Positions 16,945 through 26,229 of a stretch of DNA of 64,000 nucleotides are shown here, piece by piece; position 1 is the stretch's first letter, and each line of letters starts with the position of its first letter. A program made the position numbers and the translations under genes. Source of the stretch: Virgisporangium aurantiacum (GTDB taxonomy: Bacteria > Actinomycetota > Actinomycetes > Mycobacteriales > Micromonosporaceae); the NCBI RefSeq assembly GCF_016863635.1, contig NZ_BOPG01000081.1, positions 53,249-117,248 on the forward strand, in the 5' to 3' direction. The notes under the pieces were generated by a model. It searched no databases, had not been told where the DNA came from, and saw only the letters and a program-made list of their open reading frames with translations.

Positions 16945-19900
16945 GTGGCAACGATAATCATCAAGCGACCGCTCCGACGGGCGGCGCCCGTGGTGCCGTC
17001 CGGTGAGGTCATCCTCGACCCACCGCCGGAGAACCCACCGCCGACCAACCGGCGCTGGTCGCAGATGCTCATGATCCTGCCCATGATCGCCGGTACGGCG
17101 GCCATGGGTCTGATGATGGGTGTCGGCGCCCGCGGTCCGCTCGCGTACATCGCCGGCGGCATGTACGGCGCCTCCATCCTCGGCATGGTCGCGGTGCAGT
17201 TCGCGACGCAGACCTCCGGGCCCAACAAGGCCGAGATGATCGAGGCGCGCCGCCAGTACATGCGCACGCTGAGTCACCTGCGGGTGCAGGTGGTCAAGAC
17301 GATCACCCAGCAGCGCGAGGCGTTGTTCTACCGGCACCCGGATCCGGAGGGTCTGTGGTCGGCCGTCGGCGGTGCCCGGCTGTGGGAGCGCCGGCGCGAC
17401 GACGGTGACTTCGGTGTGGTCCGCATCGGGCTCGGGCCGCAGGAGATCGCGACGCCGCTGATCCCGCCGCAGACCCGCCCGGTCGACGAACTCGAACCAC
17501 TGTGCGCGATGGCGTTGCGGCGGTTCGTCACCACCTACTCGATCGTGCCCGACCTGCCGGTCGCGGTCGCCCTGCGCGACTTCGCCCGCATCTACGTGCG
17601 CGGGTCCGACGAGCCGTCGCGGAGCCTGGTCCGGTCGATCGTCGCCCAGTACGCGGCGTTCCACGCACCCGACGACGCGATCGTCGGGTTCTGCGTGTCG
17701 GAGGCCGAGCGCCCGTTCTGGGAGTGGGCGAAGTGGTTGCCGCAGGCGCTGCACGCCCAGAAGCACGACGGCGTGGGCCCGATGCGGCTGGTGGCACCGG
17801 GGGTCGCGGCGCTGGAGGCGATGCTCGACGACACCCTCGTGAACCGGCCGCGGTTCAACGTCGGCGCCGGCCCCACCTCGTCCCCCCATATTCTTGTCGT
17901 GATCGACGGCGGAACCACCGTGGGTTCCGACCACCTCATGACCGAGGGCGGTGTCGACGGCGTCACGGTCATCGACCTGGCGAACCCGCCGCCGCGGCTG
18001 CTCGACGACGCCACGGTGGTGCTGGAGGTGGCCGACGACGGCGCGCTGACCGCCATCACCATGGACGGCACCACCAGCATCGGCAAGGCCGACGTCTGCG
18101 ACCCCGAGGACATCGAGGTGCTGGCGCGGGAACTGTCGCCGCTGCGGTTGTCCGGCAACGACGTCGAACCGGTCGCCGGCGACCACTTCGTCAGCGGCGA
18201 GATCGGCCTGGCCGACCTGCTCGAACTGGGCGACCCGTACGAGTTCGACGTCAACCGGTTGTGGAGCAACCGGCCCAACCGCGACCGGTTGCGGATCCCG
18301 ATCGGGGTCGGCACCGACGGTCGGCCGATCGAGCTCGACCTGAAGGAGTCGGCGCAGGAGGGCATGGGTCCGCACGGGCTGCTCGTCGGCGCCACCGGTT
18401 CCGGCAAGAGCGAACTGCTGCGCACGCTGGTGATCTCGCTGGCGATCACCCACCACCCGGAGAACCTCAACTTCGTCCTGGTCGACTTCAAGGGTGGCGC
18501 GACGTTCGCCACGCTCGACCGGTTGCCGCACACCAGCGCGGTCATCACGAACCTCAGCGAGGAGCTCGCGCTGGTCGACCGCATGCTCGGCGCGATCTCC
18601 GGCGAGCTGACCCGGCGGCAGGAGCTGCTGCGCCGGGCCGGCAACTACGCGTCACAGCGAGACTACGAGCGGGCCCGGGTGGCCGGCGTCCCGCTCGCCC
18701 CGCTGCCCAGCCTGCTGATCATCTGTGACGAGTTCAGCGAGCTGCTCACCGCCCGGCCCGACTTCATCGACATGTTCGTGCAGATCGGTCGGGTGGGCCG
18801 GTCGCTCGGCATCCACCTGCTGCTCGCGTCGCAGCGGCTCGACGAGGGCCGGCTGCGCGGTCTCGACTCGCACCTGTCCTACCGGCTGGGCCTGCGGACG
18901 TTCTCGTCGATGGAGAGCCGGGCCGTGCTCGGCGTCCCCGACGCGTTCGAACTGCCCCGCTCGCCCGGCAACGGCCTGATGAAGGTCGACACCACCGAGC
19001 TGATCCGGTTCCGGGCCGCGTACGTGTCGGGCGTCTACCGCAAGTGGGACGACACCAACGTCGGGTCGCTGCGCCGCAACCCGCAGCCGGTGCGGGCGTA
19101 CACGAGCCAGTACGTGGCGCCGCCGGTCGACGAGAACCCGACGCCGCAGCAGGAACAGTCCGAGGATGACGACGACGTGCGCGGCGAGACGCTGCTCGAC
19201 GTGCTCGTGGCGCGGCTGGAGGGCAAGGGCGTGCCGGCCCACCAGGTGTGGCTGCCGCCGCTGTCCGAGCCGCCGACGCTCGACCAGATGCTGCCGCCGC
19301 TGGTGCGGCACAGCCAGCGCGGTCTCACCGTGTCGGCGCCCGAGATGGTCGGTTCCCTCACCGCGATCGGCGGCGTGGTCGACAAGCCGTTCGAGCAGCG
19401 ACGCGACCTGCTGGTGCTCGACCTGGCCGGCGCGGGCGGCAACACGGCCGTGGTGGGCGGGCCGCGCAGCGGCAAGAGCAACCTGCTCCGCACGCTGATC
19501 GCCAGCCTCGCGCTCACGCACACGCCGCAGGAGGTGCAGTTCTTCGCCCTCGACTTCGGCGGCGGCGGTCTCAACGCGATGCGTGACCTGCCCCATGTGG
19601 GCACCGTGGCCACCCGCAACGACATCGGTGTCGTGCGCCGCACGGTCGCCGAGGCCCGCACGATCATGCGGATGCGCGAGCGGCGGTTCGCCACCGAGGG
19701 CATCGACAGCATCGCCACCTACCGCCAGCGCAAGCGCGACGGCGACTTCGGCGACGACCCGTTCGGCGACCTGTTCCTCGTCATCGACGGCTGGCTGACG
19801 ATCCGCAACGACTTCGACGACCTCGAACCGGCGATCACCGAACTGGCCAGTTCCGGGCTGGGCTTCGGCATCCACCTCATCGTCGCCTGCAACCGGTGGA

Positions 19901-20925
19901 TGGACTTCCGGCCGGCGATCCGCGACATGTTCGGCACCAAGCTGGAGATGCGGCTCGGTGACTCCACCGACTCGATGATCAACCGGCGCGAGGCGCTGAA
20001 CGTGCCCGAGGGCACCCCCGGCCGCGGCCTGATCCCCGGCCCGTTGCACTTCCTCGCCGGCCTGCCGCGACTCGACGGCCAGCAGGACCCGACGCACACC
20101 GCCGAGGGCATGACCAAGCTGGTGCAGGCGGTCCGCAACGACTGGACCGGCCAGGACGCGCCGTCGGTGCGGCTGCTGCCCGATCTGCTGCCGTACGAGG
20201 CGATCGCGCCGGCCCGCGCGCCGTCGCGCAACGCCATCCCGATCGGCATCGCCGAGAGCGACCTGCAGCCGGTCTTCCTCGACTTCGACGCGGAGCCGCA
20301 CTGCCTGCTGCTCGGCGACGTCGAGGCGGGCAAGAGCAGCTTCCTCCGCAGCCTGGCGCGCGGCATCGTCGAGCGGTACACGCCCGAGCAGGCCAAGATC
20401 ATGATCATCGACCACCGGCGCAGCCTGCTCGGTCTCATCAACACCCCGCACCTGATCGGGTACGGCACCGCCGGTCCCACGAGCACCGCGCTGATCGCCG
20501 AGGCCGCACAGGTGATGGAGAAGCGCCTGCCCGGCCCCGACGTCACGCCCGAGCAGCTGCGCAACCGCAGCTGGTACAAGGGTTCCGACCTCTACCTGCT
20601 GGTCGACGACTACGACCTGGTGGCGACGCAGACGAGCAACCCGCTGCTGCCGATGCTCGAATACTTCGCCCAGGGCCGCGACATCGGCCTGCACGTCATC
20701 ATCACCCGCCGGGTCGGCGGCGCCGGGCGGGCGATGTTCGACCCCGTCATCTCGCGGATCCGCGACCTGGCGTCGCCGGGCATCCTGATGTCCGGCCCGC
20801 CCGACGAGGGTCCGCTGATCGGCAACATCAAGCCGTCGATCATGCCGGCCGGCCGCGGGTGGCTGATCACCCGCCGCAGCGGCGCCGGCCTGGTCCAGCT
20901 GGCCTACACCCCGCCGGCCCAGTAA
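16945..20925 (+). CDS. eccC: Type VII secretion ATPase EccC (FtsK/SpoIIIE family)
   Basis: The 1326-residue motor protein has two membrane helices near residues 45-90, a linker and DUF domain, then three FtsK/SpoIIIE-type ATPase domains. The Walker A lysines are Lys488 (GATGSGKS), Lys844 (GGPRSGKS) and Lys1130 (GDVEAGKS). The matching Walker B strands are LLIICDEF, LFLVIDGW and LYLLVDDYD, so only the first has the Asp-Glu pair, as is usual for EccC. The Ca and Cb parts are fused in one chain. The GTG at 16945 after GGGGGA was chosen because an upstream extension is Arg-rich and not conserved in type. Confidence 0.95.
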   Translation: MATIIIKRPLRRAAPVVPSGEVILDPPPENPPPTNRRWSQMLMILPMIAGTAAMGLMMGVGARGPLAYIAGGMYGASILGMVAVQFATQTSGPNKAEMIEARRQYMRTLSHLRVQVVKTITQQREALFYRHPDPEGLWSAVGGARLWERRRDDGDFGVVRIGLGPQEIATPLIPPQTRPVDELEPLCAMALRRFVTTYSIVPDLPVAVALRDFARIYVRGSDEPSRSLVRSIVAQYAAFHAPDDAIVGFCVSEAERPFWEWAKWLPQALHAQKHDGVGPMRLVAPGVAALEAMLDDTLVNRPRFNVGAGPTSSPHILVVIDGGTTVGSDHLMTEGGVDGVTVIDLANPPPRLLDDATVVLEVADDGALTAITMDGTTSIGKADVCDPEDIEVLARELSPLRLSGNDVEPVAGDHFVSGEIGLADLLELGDPYEFDVNRLWSNRPNRDRLRIPIGVGTDGRPIELDLKESAQEGMGPHGLLVGATGSGKSELLRTLVISLAITHHPENLNFVLVDFKGGATFATLDRLPHTSAVITNLSEELALVDRMLGAISGELTRRQELLRRAGNYASQRDYERARVAGVPLAPLPSLLIICDEFSELLTARPDFIDMFVQIGRVGRSLGIHLLLASQRLDEGRLRGLDSHLSYRLGLRTFSSMESRAVLGVPDAFELPRSPGNGLMKVDTTELIRFRAAYVSGVYRKWDDTNVGSLRRNPQPVRAYTSQYVAPPVDENPTPQQEQSEDDDDVRGETLLDVLVARLEGKGVPAHQVWLPPLSEPPTLDQMLPPLVRHSQRGLTVSAPEMVGSLTAIGGVVDKPFEQRRDLLVLDLAGAGGNTAVVGGPRSGKSNLLRTLIASLALTHTPQEVQFFALDFGGGGLNAMRDLPHVGTVATRNDIGVVRRTVAEARTIMRMRERRFATEGIDSIATYRQRKRDGDFGDDPFGDLFLVIDGWLTIRNDFDDLEPAITELASSGLGFGIHLIVACNRWMDFRPAIRDMFGTKLEMRLGDSTDSMINRREALNVPEGTPGRGLIPGPLHFLAGLPRLDGQQDPTHTAEGMTKLVQAVRNDWTGQDAPSVRLLPDLLPYEAIAPARAPSRNAIPIGIAESDLQPVFLDFDAEPHCLLLGDVEAGKSSFLRSLARGIVERYTPEQAKIMIIDHRRSLLGLINTPHLIGYGTAGPTSTALIAEAAQVMEKRLPGPDVTPEQLRNRSWYKGSDLYLLVDDYDLVATQTSNPLLPMLEYFAQGRDIGLHVIITRRVGGAGRAMFDPVISRIRDLASPGILMSGPPDEGPLIGNIKPSIMPAGRGWLITRRSGAGLVQLAYTPPAQ

Positions 20926-20948
20926 CGCGTCCACCGGACCGGCAGGCG

Positions 20949-22625
20949 TCAGCGGGCGGCGGCCAGGAGGTCGTCGAGGACCAGGGAGCGGAGTTCGTCG
21001 CGGCTGGGCACCCGCCCGAGCGCCCGCAGGCGTCCCGATTGGGCCTTGCGCATGCCCTCCAGCAACCGGCGGGCCTCGCGCGCGTTGCCGAAGCTCTCGC
21101 CCCGTTCGATCTGCACGAACCACTCGTGCAGGCCGACGTCGACGCCCGGCGCGAGCTCGTAGTCGTCGAGCTTCGCGATGCGCTGGGCGATGAGCACCAG
21201 CTCGTCGGGCGTGTAGTTCTCGAACTCGAACGTCTTCGCGAACCGCGACGCCAGACCGGCGTTGGCGTCGAGGAAGTCCATCATCTCGCCCGTGTACCCG
21301 GCGACGATCACCGCGATCGCGTCGCGGTGGTCCTCCATCAGCTTGACGATCGAGTCGATCGCCTCCTGGCCGAAGTCGTTGCCGATGCCGCTGTGCCGCG
21401 ACAGCGCGTACGCCTCGTCGATGAACAGCACCCCGCCCAGCGCGTCTTCGAAGGCCGTGGTGGTCTTCTCGGCGGTGTGCCCGATGTACTGGCCGACCAG
21501 GTCGCGCCGCGTGACCTCCTTGAACTTGCCCTTCGGCAGGATGCCCAGCGCCTTCAGCAGCTGGCCGTAGATGCGTGCCACGGTGGTCTTACCGGTGCCC
21601 GGCGCGCCGGTGAAGATCAGGTGGTGGCTGACCGCGCCCACCGACAGGCCGGCGCTGCGCCGCCACTCGTTGACCTGGATCTCGTCGATCAGCGCCCGGA
21701 CCTCGGCCTTCACCCCGGCGAGGCCGATCATCGAGTCGAGCTCGCCGAGCAGCCGCTCGACCCGGTCCTCGTCCTGCTGGGTGGCGCCCTCGATCGCGTT
21801 GATGCCGACGCGGCTGGCGTGCACGCCGTCACCGGCCTCGATCACCGTGACGGTCGCGCCCTCGTCGATGACCGTGCCCGGCGAGGCCACGTGCTCGATC
21901 CGGCACCCCTCGATCGACCCCCGGCAGCCGCGCTCGAAGCGGATGCCGACCCCCTGCGTCTCGTGCACCCAGCACGACAGGATCGTCGGCGCGCTCTGCG
22001 ACGCCACCGCGATGCCGGCGTCGCCGGTGCGGGTCACCTCGCAGCGCTCCAGTTTCGGCTTCGCCGCGTGGTAGACGTAGATCCCCCGGTAGCCGCAGTT
22101 GGCGATGGTGCAGTTACGGATCGTCGGGTTCGAGCCGACCCGGACGATCAGGCCGTCGTCGGAGATGTTGGTGATCTCGCACTTGTCGAGCATGCCGCCG
22201 GCGTCTTCGAACACCACACCGAACTGGCCGGAGGTCACCTTGACGTCGGTGGCGGTGAGCGCCGCACCCTGCGTGGCCGAGATCGCGGCGCCGTACCCGC
22301 CGCCCACCTCGCACTTCAGCATCTTCACCTGCGCGGCGACCACCTGGAGCGCGGTCGCGTCGGCCGAGCGGATCCGCAGCCCGCGCAGCGTGACCTCGCC
22401 GCCGCGGCACACGACCGTCGGGTCGTTGGAGTTGCGGACGCCGATGGTGACCGTGCCCGCGTCGACCGCCACCAGCGTGATCTTGCGATTGTCGAGCCGC
22501 AACGGTTCCGCGTAGTCACCCGCCGCGATCGAGACGACGTCGCCGTCGCTCGCGGCCTCCAGCGCGTCCCGGATCGTCGGGTATGCACCGGGTTGGGTGG
22601 TGGAGACGTTCAGGGTGCGCGTCAT
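20949..22625 (-). CDS. Beta-helix domain fused to EccA-like CbxX/CfxQ AAA ATPase
   Basis: Residues about 12-275 form a right-handed parallel beta-helix: repeated short strands with patterns such as NPTIRNCTIANCGYRGIYVY and PTILSCWVHETQGVGIRF. Residues about 300-558 are a CbxX/CfxQ-type AAA domain with Walker A GAPGTGKTT (Lys346), Walker B GVLFIDEAYAL and a sensor-type VIVAGYTG strand. In ESX loci this ATPase family is EccA, whose N-terminal part is normally a TPR-like domain, so the beta-helix here is a substitution. It is convergent with eccC (23 nt apart). The ATG at 22625 fits a GGAG 11 nt upstream; a TTG at 22634 would be too close to it. Confidence 0.88.
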   Translation of the reverse strand: MTRTLNVSTTQPGAYPTIRDALEAASDGDVVSIAAGDYAEPLRLDNRKITLVAVDAGTVTIGVRNSNDPTVVCRGGEVTLRGLRIRSADATALQVVAAQVKMLKCEVGGGYGAAISATQGAALTATDVKVTSGQFGVVFEDAGGMLDKCEITNISDDGLIVRVGSNPTIRNCTIANCGYRGIYVYHAAKPKLERCEVTRTGDAGIAVASQSAPTILSCWVHETQGVGIRFERGCRGSIEGCRIEHVASPGTVIDEGATVTVIEAGDGVHASRVGINAIEGATQQDEDRVERLLGELDSMIGLAGVKAEVRALIDEIQVNEWRRSAGLSVGAVSHHLIFTGAPGTGKTTVARIYGQLLKALGILPKGKFKEVTRRDLVGQYIGHTAEKTTTAFEDALGGVLFIDEAYALSRHSGIGNDFGQEAIDSIVKLMEDHRDAIAVIVAGYTGEMMDFLDANAGLASRFAKTFEFENYTPDELVLIAQRIAKLDDYELAPGVDVGLHEWFVQIERGESFGNAREARRLLEGMRKAQSGRLRALGRVPSRDELRSLVLDDLLAAAR

Positions 22626-22665
22626 GTTCGTCAAGGCTCCGCCGGGTCAGGGGTGGTCGACCACC

Positions 22666-25002
22666 CTATCCTCGCTCATCCGGGCGAGACGGGTCGACGA
22701 CGCGGGCGGGCTCGACGACCGCTGGTTCGATCACGGCTGGTTCGATCACCGCGACGCCGCTTGCGCCGATCGCCCACAACTCGCCCGCGACGGTGAGCGT
22801 CACCGACAGCACCGGCCACGGCGGCGGCGTCACCGGCACCGGTTCGCCGCCCGGCCGGGTCCAGCACCGGACGCCGACCCCGGCCCCGGCGGCCACCACC
22901 ACCGGCGCACCCCGCCACGCACCGACCGCGACGCTCGTCACCAGGCCGGGAACCCGGGCGGTGGCCATCCGCAACGCGCCGGCGTCGGCCGTGAACATCC
23001 GCACGGAGTCGTCAAGACCACCGGTGACGACCACCGCGTCGCCGATCGCCAGCGCGTACACGGTGGACGTCGGCGTCGCGATCCGCCACCGCGGCCGGCC
23101 GGTGTCGATGTCCCACATCCGCAGCGTGCGGTCGTAGCCGCCCGACGCGACCACCGCGTGCCCGCCGACCGTACCCAGCGCCACCACCGTGACCAGGTCG
23201 GTGTGCCCGGCCGTGTGCCGGTCGAGGCACAGCACCGGCCACCCGGTGCGGGCCGACCAGACCCGTACCGTGCCGTCGGCGCCGCCGGAGACGACCACCG
23301 GTTCGGCCCGCGGCCCGGCCGTTCCGACGGCCAGCGACAGCACCTGGTCGGTGTGCGGGGTGAGCACGCGCAGCAACCCGGCCGTCTTCGGGTCGTGGAC
23401 GCGCACCGAACCATTCAGCGTGCCGCACACGAACACGCTGAGCCGGCCGTCCCGGCCGAACTCCACCGAGGTCACCGGATCGTCGGAGGACCGGTCGGCG
23501 CCGACGAGCGTGCCGTCGACGGCGTTCCACACACGGAACGTGCCGTCCTGGTGGCCGGCGGCGACGAGCGTGGTTCCGGGCAGCAGCGCGGTCGCCACGC
23601 ACAGGACGGCACCGGCGTCCCCGGCGGCGTCCCCAGTCGCCAACGCCAGCACCTCCGCGCCGGTGTCGGCGGCCCAGATCCGCACGACGCCGTCGGCGCC
23701 GCCGGTGGCCCACCGCTGCGAGTCGCCGGTCCGCGCGTCGGCGAGACCGGACGGCCAGTCGTCGCCGGCCGGCCACTGCGCGAGCGGCTCGCGCGTCGTC
23801 GCGTCCCAGGTGCGCACGGTGCCGTCGAGGCCGCACGAGCCGAGCACCAGTTGCTCGCCGATGAGCCCGAACGCCAGCCCGGTGACGGTCGCACCGTGGC
23901 CGGGCAGGTCCGGTTCGGGCTTGCCTTCGAGGCCGGTGCGCAGCCGGATCACCCCGTCGGTGCCGGCGGACGCGATCAGGAAGTCGTCGTCGGCGCCGAT
24001 CAGCGCGAGCGCGGTGACCGGCCCCTCGGGCCCGGACCACACCTCGATCTCCGCGGGGTCGAACAGCGACCGGCGCGCGATCCGCCCGTCCTCCGTCCCG
24101 ACGACGAGCATCTGGTAGGTCGGCGTGCCCGCCCAGCCCAGCGCCGTGATCCCGGCCGACGAACCGGGCCAGTTCAGCACCGGCCGGTCCGGCTGCAGAC
24201 CGCGCTGCAGCAGCCCGCCGGCGAGGTCGCCCGACCACACCTGGAGGTGGGCGTCGTCGACGGTGGTGGTGATCGCGGTCACCGGCGCCGGATGCCGGGT
24301 CTGCCGGGCCAGCAGCGTGCCGGTGGGCGTCCACAACCGGATGACGCCGTCGTCGCCGCCGGTCACGACCACCGGCTGCGGCTCGCCGGGCAGGCCGATC
24401 TCACCGAACGCGACGGCGCGCGGCGGTGCGCCGGTCGACGGCAGCGTGGTCACCGGCGCGCCGTCCGGGACGCCGACCACCGCGACGGTGCCGTCGACGC
24501 GCACCGTGCCGCCGACGTGCCGCAGCCCCAGCGTGCCGAACGCGGCCACCTCCATCGGGGTCGGCTCCTCGCCGCCGCCGGCCGTGACCCCGTACACGAT
24601 CCGGGGCAGCGTGCCGTCGCCCCGGATCGCGCCGTTGCTCACCTGGTGCGCGAGCGAGTCGAGGACGCGCAACGCGTCGGTGAGGCCGAGCGCTTCGCCG
24701 TCGCCGCGCCGCATCCAGATCCCACCGGCCGGCTCGACGCCGCTGACCTCGAGTTCCTGGATCGGCCCCCGGGTGCCGGGGCGGGGCAGCTGCGGGAAAC
24801 TGCTGCCGCGCAGCGCGCCGATCAGACGCGGCCAGACCACCGCGTCGACCCGGGCGGTCCACGACCGGTGGACGCCCCGGTGCCGGTGGCGCAGCGTCGC
24901 GCCGCCGTCGGCGAAGAGGGTCAGCTCGTACCGTCCGTGCGGTTGATCCGGGTCGAACTCGCTCCCCACCCGGTAGTCGACGCGGGCGGTGTCAGCCGGC
25001 AT
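22666..25002 (-). CDS. WD40-repeat protein
   Basis: The 778-residue protein has an N-terminal region (about 1-165) of unknown fold, followed by about twelve degenerate WD40 repeats with endings such as DGVIRLWTPTG, DGTVRTWDATT, DGVVRIWAADTG and DGTVRVWSARTG. There is no signal peptide, so it is probably a cytoplasmic scaffold. It overlaps the upstream zinc-ribbon gene by 11 nt and lies 41 nt upstream of the beta-helix-AAA gene, so the ribbon genes, WD40 protein and ATPase appear to form one operon. A three-fold VIEPAV repeat marks the C-terminus. Confidence 0.88.
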   Translation of the reverse strand: MPADTARVDYRVGSEFDPDQPHGRYELTLFADGGATLRHRHRGVHRSWTARVDAVVWPRLIGALRGSSFPQLPRPGTRGPIQELEVSGVEPAGGIWMRRGDGEALGLTDALRVLDSLAHQVSNGAIRGDGTLPRIVYGVTAGGGEEPTPMEVAAFGTLGLRHVGGTVRVDGTVAVVGVPDGAPVTTLPSTGAPPRAVAFGEIGLPGEPQPVVVTGGDDGVIRLWTPTGTLLARQTRHPAPVTAITTTVDDAHLQVWSGDLAGGLLQRGLQPDRPVLNWPGSSAGITALGWAGTPTYQMLVVGTEDGRIARRSLFDPAEIEVWSGPEGPVTALALIGADDDFLIASAGTDGVIRLRTGLEGKPEPDLPGHGATVTGLAFGLIGEQLVLGSCGLDGTVRTWDATTREPLAQWPAGDDWPSGLADARTGDSQRWATGGADGVVRIWAADTGAEVLALATGDAAGDAGAVLCVATALLPGTTLVAAGHQDGTFRVWNAVDGTLVGADRSSDDPVTSVEFGRDGRLSVFVCGTLNGSVRVHDPKTAGLLRVLTPHTDQVLSLAVGTAGPRAEPVVVSGGADGTVRVWSARTGWPVLCLDRHTAGHTDLVTVVALGTVGGHAVVASGGYDRTLRMWDIDTGRPRWRIATPTSTVYALAIGDAVVVTGGLDDSVRMFTADAGALRMATARVPGLVTSVAVGAWRGAPVVVAAGAGVGVRCWTRPGGEPVPVTPPPWPVLSVTLTVAGELWAIGASGVAVIEPAVIEPAVVEPARVVDPSRPDERG

Positions 25003-25591
25003 CGCTGTCCGTGGGTCCGGTGCCGTCGCCGTAGTAGTCCTTGACGAACCGCTCCAGGTTCTCCCACAACGCCGTCCGCTCGGCGAGCAGCGCGTCGCGG
25101 CCGAACCGGCCCGGTGCCGCCTCGAACGCCGCCCGGCCGGGCACGCTCCGGAAGAACCACTCCGGGACCACGTCGGCGTTGTCGGGCAGGAACTTCAGCA
25201 CCTCGTCGACCGCCGACACCCGGGCGGACAACGTGTAGTGGACGACGCTGACGTCCTCGGCGCCGAACTCACCGTCGGAAAGCACCTCCTCGGCGCGCTG
25301 GCCGTACAGGTCCGACACGCTGAGCCACTCGCCCGGATCGAGGACCTCCGAGCGGGTGGCGCCCTCGCCGAACACCACGTCGTTGCGCGGCTGGGCCTGC
25401 TCGGGCATGGCCAGCGTGAACTCCCGCGGCCGCCCGCAGTTCTCGCAGGCACCGGTGAAGTACCGGGCCGGCTCCCCGTCGAGCGTCAGGGCCACGTCCT
25501 GCCACCGGACCTCGGTCTCGCCACATCCGCACGGCCGCAGCCGGATGTACAGAATGGCCTCGTTGTAGGTGCGCACATAGGGCAGCGCCAT
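24992..25591 (-). CDS. Zinc-ribbon LKFxP family protein (paralog 4 of 6)
   Basis: The 199 residues (ATG at 25591 after GGTGGGGGCG) include EAILYIRLRP, PREFTLAMPE, SEVLDPGEWLSVSD, VLKFLPDNAD and PGRAAF. The first metal site is altered: the usual CxxC reads C21-G-C23, one residue shorter, while the second pair (CENCG) is intact. Metal binding may differ in this copy. The gene overlaps the WD40 start by 11 nt, which ties the ribbon family to the WD40/AAA operon. Confidence 0.75.
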   Translation of the reverse strand: MALPYVRTYNEAILYIRLRPCGCGETEVRWQDVALTLDGEPARYFTGACENCGRPREFTLAMPEQAQPRNDVVFGEGATRSEVLDPGEWLSVSDLYGQRAEEVLSDGEFGAEDVSVVHYTLSARVSAVDEVLKFLPDNADVVPEWFFRSVPGRAAFEAAPGRFGRDALLAERTALWENLERFVKDYYGDGTGPTDSDAG

Positions 25592-25628
25592 CGCCCCCAC
25601 CGCTCGTCCCCCCTCGTGATCCCCGTTG

Positions 25629-26201
25629 CTACTGCCAGATGGGACGGCCGCCGGCGAGCCGCCCGGCCGCGTCCCGGTAGGCCTTCTCGATCACCGCGAG
25701 CCTGGCCCGGCTGAACCGCCACGGATCGCGGTCGAACTCCGCCCGCCCCCGATCGGTCCACATCGACGACCGGGGCAACCGCTCCTCGCCCGGCTCGATG
25801 AACTTCACGACCTCCCGCACCGCCGCGGCGGCGGCCTCCATCGCGAGGGCCGCCCGCGCCCGCTCCGGATCGGAGAGCCCGTCGGGCTCCACCGGACCAC
25901 CCACCGAGGTGGTGTGCGCGAACGCCAACCACTCGCCGGCGTCGATGATGCCGGACGGCTCCTCGCCGCCGAAGACCACCCCCGCTTCGCCCCCCTGCGG
26001 ATCGGACTCCGGCAACCGGAACGTGTACACGTCGATGTTCGCGCAGTCGCGGCAGAACGCGGTGTACTCGGCGAACGCGTCACCGTCGCGGATGTCGACG
26101 GTGTCGGTGAGGTCGCGGTTACGCCCGCGGCACCCCGCGCAGTCGCGCAACTGCACGAACATCATCGCCTCGTTGTGGCTTCGCGCGGCCGGGACGTTCA
26201 C
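25629..26201 (-). CDS. Zinc-ribbon LKFxP family protein (paralog 5 of 6)
   Basis: The 190 residues contain C21-x2-C24 and a second CxxC (FCRDCAN), PSGIIDAGEWLAFAH, VVKFIEPG (Pro replaced by Glu in LKFxP) and DRGRAEF. The GTG at 26201 follows a TATTCT box (26214-26209) by 7 nt without a Shine-Dalgarno. It lies 38 nt upstream of paralog 4 in the same orientation. Confidence 0.75.
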   Translation of the reverse strand: MNVPAARSHNEAMMFVQLRDCAGCRGRNRDLTDTVDIRDGDAFAEYTAFCRDCANIDVYTFRLPESDPQGGEAGVVFGGEEPSGIIDAGEWLAFAHTTSVGGPVEPDGLSDPERARAALAMEAAAAAVREVVKFIEPGEERLPRSSMWTDRGRAEFDRDPWRFSRARLAVIEKAYRDAAGRLAGGRPIWQ

Positions 26202-26208
26202 ATCGGCA

Positions 26209-26214
26209 AGAATA
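26209..26214 (-). promoter_or_regulatory. Candidate -10 box (TATTCT) of a leaderless zinc-ribbon gene
   Basis: TATTCT on the minus strand, followed by 7 nt and the GTG at 26201. The upstream paralog ends only 15 nt further on, so this promoter would overlap that gene's end. Confidence 0.4.
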
Positions 26215-26229
26215 CGGGTCCGGACCCAC

